From Anaeramoeba flamelloides (Eukaryota > Metamonada > Anaeramoebidae), in assembly GCA_027625915.1 (NCBI GenBank), contig JANTQA010000063.1, positions 3,410,001-3,474,000 of the forward strand: a DNA stretch of 64,000 nt, written 5' to 3'. Below, in pieces: positions 56,217 to 64,000 of the stretch. The translations under genes were made by a program, and so were the position numbers. The stretch's first letter is position 1; every line of letters starts with the position of its first letter. The notes below the pieces were generated by a model, which ran no database searches, had not been told where the DNA came from, and was given only the letters and a program-made list of their open reading frames with translations.

Positions 56217-58655
56217 TATATGAATTGAAAAACTTGTTCCTGATTAGATCTTAAACTAACTTGATCAGATCTGGAACAAATTGAATCGGAATTCTGCAAC
56301 TGAAGATAACTGGATCAAATAAATTGTGCTATTGGGGTAATTGGGTGAACAATGCCAGCTTTCCCAAACAATTTACACAACAAATATCTCAATAATGCGA
56401 ATACTACTGAATCAGTATAGGTTACTAAGGGTTGACTAAAACAAGATCTAGGAAACCTATAATACCAGAAAAAGTTATATAATAACAAGAAATTTTTAAA
56501 TTCCAATTTTTATATTTGAAAACCACCAATTTTTGATATGTACTCTGAAAAAGTACAGATTAAAAACTTATGAAAGTATCAAATAGTGTGATATTTTATT
56601 TTGTGAAATATCTAAAAGTATTTATTAAAACATATTGTTATGGCAAATTTGTATTTTTTCACAGAAGAGGGATATCTGCTAACCAATTCAATTCTTGAAG
56701 AAAATAAAAAAATATTCAATTATTTTTTTTATTCATTTTTTATACCATTTTATTTTTTTCTTTCATTTTCCTTTTCTTATTATTGTTAAGAGATAAAATT
56801 TTTTATTTTAATTTTTTTATTCAAAAAAATTCTAAATACATTATTCTCTTAATATAAAAAGGATAAAAAATTTTAAATAGATAATGATTTTTAGGTAAAC
56901 AGTGTGTAATTTTCTTGTAGTGTAACTTTTCAACAATAAAAATAAAAATAAAACTTCTGGTATTCAATACCAAAAAATCATTAAATATTATTAAAAATTT
57001 GTTCATCACGACTTTCAAAGATATAAAAACATGATATTTAAAAAAAAATCAAGAAATAAAATCAAACTTGAATGTCCATATCACTTTCAAGGTACAAAAT
57101 TTGAAAATAATTTTAAACAAAAAAAAAGACCAGATCATGAGACATCTTTTTGGAATTCTTTTTTCTCATATATTCTACTCCTTAAATACAAATTTATGTG
57201 CTTTAATTTATAAATTTATTTTTATACGTTAGATTTCTTTCAAATTTTTTTTACATTAGAAATATTATAAAGAGTAAAAAAGTGAATATTATGATAAAAG
57301 CAGTTAAATGTGGGTAATAATTGGTAAATATTTTTGATATGAAAAGTAAGATTTAAATAATAATAGAAAAAATAAATGGATATGGAAAAAAATCATTATT
57401 CATCACAATTATAATTATTTCATTACTATTTTTTAGTAAGGAATTTTTTTTGATTGAACAATTATCAAAAATAAGTTGAAAAAAATTACTATTGTTGAGA
57501 TCCTTAAAAACAACTCATTTGTGTTTTAATTTCTATAAAAAAATATTAAAATTGAATTTATTCTTTTGATTGAAAATAATATATTAGATTATTCTTCAAA
57601 TTAAATTGTTGGTTTTTTTATTTTGTTTTAATATTTGTTTTCATTAAATGTCCCCATTAAAAATGGTGTATCCTACCTTGTTCCTAATAAAAAATAATAT
57701 TTTTTGTTATTAGAAATATAGAGTTGTTATTTCTCAGCTTTTACGAAAAAAATTTAGCAATAAGAAATTTCTTAATTGTTATTATATTTAAAAAATATTT
57801 TTAGATCTAAATTTTCTTAATATTTATTGGTATTTTGTTAAATATTTTGATTCAAATTGAATTAATTAGAAGAAAAAAGTTAAGAAAGAATAAAAACAGA
57901 AATGAAGAAGAAGGACAAGTGGAAAAAAAATAAAACGAAAAAACTTTGAAAAAAATATAACATTTAAATTCCTCTTCAGAAATAAATAATTATTTTATTT
58001 TCAAACAAAACTATTTTTTCAAAATTTTTAACTAGCCTTAGAATGTTATAGGAAGTTACTATATGGTTTTAATATATTCTCAAAACGAAAAATTTCAAAT
58101 TGAAAAAATCTATTTTTTTCTTTTTATACAGCAAAATCAAGAATTAGATAAAGTAAATAAAAATAAAATTTGTAAATCCAGTTTGTAAATTCTTTAGAAA
58201 TCGGAATTAATTCGTTTCTCAGAAATTTTATCAAATCAAAGTATTTCCAAGAAGAATTAAAAATAAAACCAAAAAAGAAAAAGTAATTGTATCAAATGTG
58301 ACAAATAAGATCAAGAAATAAATGATTTTTATTTATTTTTTATTGATAAATCTTTACATTTTCCTAATTTTGATTTTTTATTTGGTATGGAAATATATTA
58401 TAATAGGATATATTCCACCCTCTTATGTTTATTAAAATATCAATTTATTACGTTAAAGAAATGTTTTTAAGTATTCTGTTTCACACAAATAGTACTCATA
58501 ATTTGTAAAAGGTACTTACTTTCTTAGAGGATAGGAAAATTGGAAGAATTTTTAAAAATTCCAATTCATAATTTTTAATTTGCTTTAAATATCATTTGGT
58601 TTACTTTATATATTGATTTTGTATTAGGTATACTAATGTTAATTTCGTTGAAATA
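56217..58655. other. Gene-free AT-rich spacer
   Basis: No supported gene. A plus-strand frame at 57031-57213 (with LECPYHFQGTKFENN) has some coding flavour but no recognised family; it may be a relic. The block 57410-57620 loosely resembles 41160-41400. Confidence 0.5.
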
Positions 58656-58860
58656 ATGAGAGCATTAAGAAAAAAAAAAAAGGCCCACTTTTCTTTTGAC
58701 ATCGGTTCGAGGATATCAACCGAGTTTTTTACAACTTTCTAATAGTGATCAAAAATTTGTTTGCACAACGAGGATAATCCATGTTTCAAAATATAATACG
58801 TGCTTTTTTTCTTACTCTTCCAAGGTAACATCCAGTTTACTACCCAAAAAGTATACCTAA
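58656..58860 (+). other. GC-richer coding-like island, strand unresolved
   Basis: About 200 bp with clearly raised GC. On the plus strand an ATG at 58656 opens MRALRKKKKAHFSFDIGSRI up to 58742, and a second frame stays open for about 59 codons (PTFLLTSVRGYQPSFLQLSN). The minus strand also has a readable stretch (WMLPWKSKKKSTYYILKHGL). A single exon of an unknown gene or an old gene fragment are both possible. Confidence 0.35.
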
Positions 58861-59553
58861 GTTCAAATCGATTTTGAAAGTTAACTTCTTGTTTTTAATA
58901 GTATAATTTTATTTATTCATGTAATTTGCTTAAAATTTTTTTTAAATTTTCTCAATTTTTTTGAAATTTTTGGTTTTTTTAATGATTGAAAATTCTAAGG
59001 GAAATTAACTCAATTTTTTGATGAAAAATTTTCCACTTTGCTCCTTTATTTTAAGGATTTAATTTAAAATAATAGAACTTTAAGAAACCAAAACCATATT
59101 TATTTTGGGTTTATTGTTGGTTTCTTTGATCGGTTGATGTAAACTCTTCGATAAAAAAAAAACACGATTTTTATTTTGAAAAATGGCTAAAACTTTTCTA
59201 CACACTTTATTTTAACAACAGCAAATTAAATTTTTTGTTTCTGCAATATGCTTAAAGAATCTAAACATCAACAAAATATATTTAAATAGTTGAAAAGGTT
59301 TCAAAATACCTATTTTTATAATGACACTTGAACAATTAGTATCAAAAGTACAAATAAAAGTTTTTGTTAATAATTTTCAATAATCAACGGATAGATTAAA
59401 AAACTGAAACAAATCCATAGAAACACTCAAGTTTCAATTCAAAGAACAAAAGTCATACTAGATTTGTCATACATCAGAGAAAAAAGATAAATTGACCTAT
59501 TTTCTTTTAATCATTTTATTCTTTTTTCATTTTTCTTCAAATTTTCCAAATAA
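58861..59553. other. Upstream region of the CEP44-like gene
   Basis: AT-rich DNA that should contain the promoter of the gene starting at 59554. No distinct element is recognised. Confidence 0.5.
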
Positions 59554-61008
59554 ATGAGTGGAACACAACCCAAAAAAAGAAGAATCTCAGAGTTAAGCTC
59601 GTCAAGAATTATTGAAATTCTCCAACACGAACTAAAGAATGTGAAATTCCCAACAGAATTAAATTCAGACAAATTATTAGGAGGAGATCCCAAGATCTTT
59701 TTCCAAATCTTCAAGCACCTGGTTTTTTCTGTCTCTGATGTCTTAACAAATTTCTTTGTCAAACGGGGATCATTTAATACAAAGTCTTCTGTTCATTTTT
59801 TAAGGCAGCTGTTTCTTGTAGGAGAAAAGGAATTTGGGTTGACTCCACCATTTACTTTAAGCGAATTCTTAACAGACAAATTTTCACACGAAAAAGCAAA
59901 ATATACTGCACGGCTAATCTGGAGATGTAGAAGGGTGCACAACGAAATTGTGACAAGCAAAAGGCATTCCTTTACGAATTTCAAATTCTCTGACGAAAAA
60001 GAAAAGGATTTAGATAGCTCTTCCTTTTGGAAAAGATCAACAACACCAAACACCCAACGAAAAAAAACAAGCAAAACAAGGCTTGACAAAGAACAAGAAG
60101 AAGAAAAGGAAAAAGAAAAAGATACCAACCCATATCAAAATAAAACTACAAGCAACATTAAAGAGAAATTTAATAAAAATAGGAAGCAAAGAGAAGGAGA
60201 AAGAGAAAGAGAAAGAGTCAAAGAAGAAGGAAACAAATTAACCAACAAAGAGAAAAAAACAATAAAATTTGGATTTGAAAAGAACCCCTACCAAAAACCA
60301 AGATTAAAAAGATCTGGATTTGATCCGCTTTCCCAAACAACTACCATTCCCAAAAGTGAATTTAAAAAAGCTTATGGGAACAAAAAAGCCTCACCAAATA
60401 AAAGCAATTCCTCTTCAAATTCTTCCAATTCTTCTTCAAAAAATATTAAAAAAAATGTTCGTTTTAAACAAAATATTAAGAGTTACGATGTTGGCAGTGG
60501 CGATGGAGTGGAACAAGACGGCTTTGGTTATAATTTAAATTCAGAAAAAAAAGATGAAGAAAATAAATATAATTCTCAAAAATCTAAAAAGGTTGGATGG
60601 GATTCACCAGTAATTTCGCATGTAGAGGAATTTTCAAACACTTCGATGTCTGCCTCTGGCTCAGAATACGGGGAAGTCACAGAAAAGATGTTTCAAACAT
60701 CCTTTGATAGATTGGAAAAATGGTTAAAATCACAATTTGAATTAATTGATTTAAAAATTGAAAAATCTTCGGAAAAGATACATCACTCAATCGAAAGGAT
60801 TGACAAGCGCATTTTGAAGCTTGATCGAGAAGTGAAACAAATTAAAATCCAATTACACAATCAAGACAAGGAGAAAAATATCCCCACAAAGGGAATTTTG
60901 AAAAATTCGAACTATAGGAATCGTTCCATGTATTTAAATTTTAATAACGAAATGAATTCCGATAATTTTCTCACCAATTCCCCAAAAAGCAAAGGTTTCC
61001 AAAATTAA
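59554..61008 (+). CDS. CEP44-like centrosomal protein (484 aa)
   Basis: One intronless frame. Residues about 18-130 match the CEP44 N-terminal domain: IIEILQHELKNVKFPTEL, then LLGGDPKIFFQIFKHLVFSV, FFVKRGSFNTKSSVHFLRQL, EKEFGLTPPFTLSEFLTDKF and KYTARLIWRCRRVHNEI. These follow the conserved order Gly-Asp-Pro, FxR/QLF, and a C-x-VH-type final helix. CEP44 binds the inner centriole wall and microtubules and helps convert centrioles to centrosomes in animals. The middle is a basic low-complexity linker (about 160-330) with Lys, Glu and Ser runs. A coiled coil follows at about 375-445 (FDRLEKWLKSQFELIDLKIE). The N-terminal KKRR could be a nuclear or microtubule contact. The assignment is from motif order, not from a search. 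Confidence 0.75.
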   Translation: MSGTQPKKRRISELSSSRIIEILQHELKNVKFPTELNSDKLLGGDPKIFFQIFKHLVFSVSDVLTNFFVKRGSFNTKSSVHFLRQLFLVGEKEFGLTPPFTLSEFLTDKFSHEKAKYTARLIWRCRRVHNEIVTSKRHSFTNFKFSDEKEKDLDSSSFWKRSTTPNTQRKKTSKTRLDKEQEEEKEKEKDTNPYQNKTTSNIKEKFNKNRKQREGERERERVKEEGNKLTNKEKKTIKFGFEKNPYQKPRLKRSGFDPLSQTTTIPKSEFKKAYGNKKASPNKSNSSSNSSNSSSKNIKKNVRFKQNIKSYDVGSGDGVEQDGFGYNLNSEKKDEENKYNSQKSKKVGWDSPVISHVEEFSNTSMSASGSEYGEVTEKMFQTSFDRLEKWLKSQFELIDLKIEKSSEKIHHSIERIDKRILKLDREVKQIKIQLHNQDKEKNIPTKGILKNSNYRNRSMYLNFNNEMNSDNFLTNSPKSKGFQN

Positions 61009-61897
61009 GAATGAAAATTTGTAATTCGTTCATTTGTTGATCCATTCATTAATTCATTTAACTATACATATATTTATTTCAACATTTGCCCCTTTATTTT
61101 TTTTTATTTATTCAATCATCCATTCACTCACCCGTCAACCCAAGTGCCAATTCAATGTTCATTAGTAGGCTTTAATTTTTTTTAATAAATATTTTTTTTT
61201 TTTTTGAAAAAGAAAAAAAAAAAATCAAATCATTTCTTGTTTTTATCAAATCTATAAAATTAATAAATTATCATTATTTGAAATATTGAAGAAATTTTAA
61301 TCTTTTTATTTCAACCATTTATAAAAAGTTTTCATATTTTTTACAAATTTGTTATAATTCAAAAACTTCACTAGATATATATAAACTCAATTTTGTTTTT
61401 TAAAAGGGGTGATAAAATCTTTTGCTTCATTATAATATCCGAAGAAGAAAAATTTTCAAAAGATTCAGCACAAAGAAAAAGGAAATTTTAGAAAAAATTT
61501 CAAACGCGATTTCAGAATTATTTCGAGTTTTTTCAAATTTATGAAAAGTTAATAATTTTAAAATCAAATAAATTTATCGAATAAAACTTTATTTCAGAAG
61601 AGAATTCAAAAAATATCATCTATTTTCTTACACCATATCTAAATTTTGAATGAAATAAATGAAAATTTCAATAAAAGTCCATTAATATTTTTCTTTTTGA
61701 ATTCATATTTAATTTGCTTTTTCAAAAATTTTCGAAATAAAAGTTTTTCCTTCAAATTTAAAATAAACTTCGGTAAAAAAGATAAAAAGTGAATATAACA
61801 AATGTTATAAGATAAAAGATCGAAAAAAAAATAATTTTTTTTTTATTTTTTCAAGTTCAATCTTTTCACATTTTTGATTTTTTTTTTTTTCCTTGAT
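61009..61897. other. Gene-free spacer
   Basis: AT-rich 3' flank of the CEP44-like gene, with ATTCATTCA/CCATTCACTCACCC words near 61110-61135 and long A/T runs. No gene is seen. Confidence 0.55.
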
Positions 61898-62322
61898 ATA
61901 TGTCCCTACGAACCAAAAAACACTAAAAATTGAAAACTGATCAAATACCTTCCATTAATACAAATAAAAAAACTAAATGAAAAAATTAAAATAAATAAAG
62001 TTTCAATTTAACTTTTTCTTGAAATCATTTTTTGCCAAAATCATTGAATTCAAACTTGAAATTATGTATATTTTTAGATTCAGTATCTTGTTTTAACTCA
62101 TTTACTAAAACAAATTCTAAATTATGGGGAATTTTCTTTTCATAAAAGGGACTAATTTGGTACTCAAATGTTTTTTTTAGTTTTAAATGGTAAAATTAAA
62201 AAAAAAATTAAATTAAAAGGATAAACTCTCTGGAAAAGAATTCTAATTTAATATATTAACTTATTCTTTGATTTCAAACTTTTCTCATACACAATTTTTC
62301 AAAAAAAAATAAAAAAGTGCAC
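61898..62322 (-). repeat. Dispersed repeat N, copy 2 (inverted)
   Basis: Inverted relative of 11214-11640, about 50 kb away in this window. Abrupt ends lie at GTCCCTACGAACC and AAAAAGTGCAC. Confidence 0.75.
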
Positions 62323-62436
62323 AGTACACAAGAGTAAATATAAAACTGGGATCAATTTTTTTTTATTGCTCAACAAATTCAAAATTTTCTTAAATTTCGA
62401 TTTTTGGTGTTTAGAAGTCTCTAGGTCGTCTAGTTT

Positions 62437-62522
62437 TCGAGATATTGCCCAAAATCGTTTTTTATATACAAATTTTTTAATAGTGATTTTTCACAACTAT
62501 TTTGGGCAATAACTCGAAAAAT
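62437..62522. repeat. Short inverted repeat
   Basis: The arms TTTCGAGATATTGCCCAAAA (62437-62456) and TTTTGGGCAATAACTCGAAA (62502-62521) are mirror images with one mismatch, separated by about 45 bp. It could be the ends of a very small element or a hairpin. Confidence 0.75.
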
Positions 62523-63169
62523 ATAAGAGCCCAAAAAAAATGAATTATTGAGATTTTTTTTATTTTTTTTATATAGTGACACCCATAGATTAAAATAAAT
62601 TTTAAAGTTTTTTTTTTTTTTTTAAAAAAAAAAAAATTTTTTTTTAATTGTAGGTTTTACTATATTTAAATAATCTAAAATCTTCTACTCCTAACACGGA
62701 AAAAACTACTTAGTAACCAGCATTTATCCGAATTTTGCTACCTTAAGAGGATTTGAATTTTTGAAAAAAAAAATTTTTGAAAAGATTTAAAGGTAAATTC
62801 AGGTAGCAAAAATGTATACTTTTATTGATCAAATTATATATAAAAATTTTAAAAAAAAAATAAAAAAAAACTATTAATTTAATTGATCTTATCAGGAATC
62901 TAACTCCAGCTACACACTTTTAAAATTTGAGATCTCGGTGCTCTACCGCTGAGCTAATGCGTAATTATTCGATATTTTAAAATTATAAAATTTTGAAGAT
63001 AATAAAATTGAATTTTTAATTGAGTAATTTTTCTAATATATTTTTTTTTGAAAAAAAACACTCTAAGTTTTTTTGATTAATTTTTTTTTTTCATTGTAAA
63101 AAAATTAACAAACTTAAAATTGAATTGAAAAAAACTTATATAAAAATTTTTTTTTAAGAAAAAATCATT
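62523..63169. other. Gene-free spacer with a second hairpin and a tRNA-like relic
   Basis: A pair TTTTGCTACCT / AGGTAGCAAAA lies at about 62735 and 62803. The tRNA-like relic at 62891-62966 is listed separately. The remainder is A/T runs. Confidence 0.5.
62891..62966 (-). pseudogene. tRNA-like relic or SINE head
   Basis: The minus strand has an excellent A box (TAGCTCAGCGGTAGAGC) and a fair B box (GAGTTAGATTCC). The D-arm GCTC/GAGC pairs. The acceptor strands, anticodon arm and T stem do not pair, and no T-run follows. It fits a decayed tRNA or the tRNA-derived head of a SINE. Confidence 0.5.
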
Positions 63170-63378
63170 TTAATAGGAAACTCTAGTAAAAATTTTTTTG
63201 AATTGTTTTCGCATTTTTTTATATTTTTCTAGTGATATCACTATCAAAAATTTGAAAAAATGAATATTTAGATTCTATAAAATGAGTTCTAATAATTTTT
63301 TTTCAAAATATTGATATTGTGAATTTTTTTAATGATAAATTAGAAAAAAATGAAATTTTACTAGAGTTTTCCTATTAA
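63170..63378. mobile_element. MITE P, single copy
   Basis: The ends TAATAGGAAACTCTAGTAAA (63172 on) and the mirrored TTTACTAGAGTTTTCCTATT (to 63376) differ only by single-base length changes. Length is about 207 bp, with no coding capacity. The flanks are too simple to define a target duplication. Confidence 0.75.
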
Positions 63379-64000
63379 AAAAAAAAATTTTTTTTAAACT
63401 TTGTTTTTCAGTTAAAATAAAAATAAAAATCATTTTTTTGAGATGTTAAAAAAAATTTTTTTTTTCAAAGTTACCAATTTTTAGTACTTTAAAAAAAAAA
63501 TTTGAAAAAAAATTTTTTATATACATTTTTTAAAATTTTCAATTTTGAAAAAACTTTAAAACACCCATTTTAAATACTAATATTTTAGAAACCACTAACC
63601 CTCATAAAGTTTAAATTTAAAAAATTCACAAAAAAAATTTTTTTGAAAAAATTTTTTGTCTAAAATTTTTGTCTAGGTCAAATAGATTTTTATATATCAT
63701 TTTATCAACTAATATTCACAGTAACTTATGTATTTTTATAATTAACTTGGATAAAAGTGAAAAAAAAATTCAAAATTAAAAAATTTATAACTATTGTAGT
63801 TTAAAATATATTATAAATATAAAATTTGAGTAAATCAAAAATGGGAAAATCGAAAGAGTAGTAAAAAAAATTTCAAATTTTTTTTTGAAAAAAACCTTAA
63901 TTGTTTCAATTTTTTCACCAAAATCATATTTTTGATCAAAAATTACCCTAGTTAGATGATCTTTAAAATACCAAAAAAAAATATATTTGTGTTAAAATGT
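63379..64000. other. Gene-free right edge
   Basis: Homopolymer-rich A/T DNA to the end of the window. No gene or repeat family was recognised. Confidence 0.6.

Noticed and set aside
57031-57213. 60-codon ORF with ECPYHFQGTKFENN
   Set aside because: No recognisable family, no splice partner; left as a possible relic.
62891-62966. Functional tRNA on the minus strand
   Set aside because: Acceptor, anticodon and T stems do not pair and there is no terminator; only the promoter boxes survive.

Overview
This is nuclear DNA from a very AT-rich eukaryote, probably a free-living amoeboid or flagellate protist. Coding stretches stand out as small GC-richer islands. Introns are GT-AG and AT-rich. Proteins carry runs of Asn, Thr, Lys or Ser. 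The mix of ankyrin proteins, an ankyrin-DH-PH Rho exchange factor and a bacterial-style PAS-GAF protein resembles Anaeramoeba-type genomes, but that placement is inference.

Host genes, left to right: an intronless 1636-residue ankyrin protein (773-5683, -); an ankyrin + DH + PH RhoGEF whose 5' end is unresolved (7876-about 10125, -); a spliced ankyrin protein (about 13232-14593, -); a tentative two-exon micro-gene (16064-17445, +); a two-exon PAS-GAF protein (22942-25378, +); a head-plus-coiled-coil protein (31336-32370, +); a six-exon ATG8 gene (41887-42989, -) whose exons are too short to appear as long ORFs; a tRNA-Gly(UCC) (46858-46928, +); the ER mannosyltransferase ALG3 (53747-55156, +); a tentative three-exon small gene (55467-56216, -); and a CEP44-like centrosomal protein (59554-61008, +). 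They look like unrelated housekeeping and signalling genes, not a pathway cluster. They cover autophagy, N-glycan assembly, the centrosome, Rho signalling and ankyrin scaffolds.

The rest is largely transposon debris. At least five families of short inverted-repeat elements are flanked by TA: A and B (about 225-237 bp), C (about 700 bp), D (about 160-240 bp) and F (about 198 bp, eight copies). Two nested elements are flanked by TTAA (28861-31065). There is a damaged Mutator-like transposon (33738-36983), a LINE 3' remnant (about 44085-44300), a 240-bp-arm palindrome (26918-27590), and a 40-52 kb mosaic of short hairpin repeats in both orientations. Several elements sit inside one another: B in A in the PAS-GAF intron, D inside every copy of C, F inside the Mutator-like element, and G inside I inside H.

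The left end carries an unusual array of about ten ATCGCGAT-like palindromes spaced 17-20 bp apart. I do not see a clear new multi-gene system. The most distinctive signals are that array, the stacked nested elements, the hidden ATG8 gene and the orphan bacterial-type sensor.
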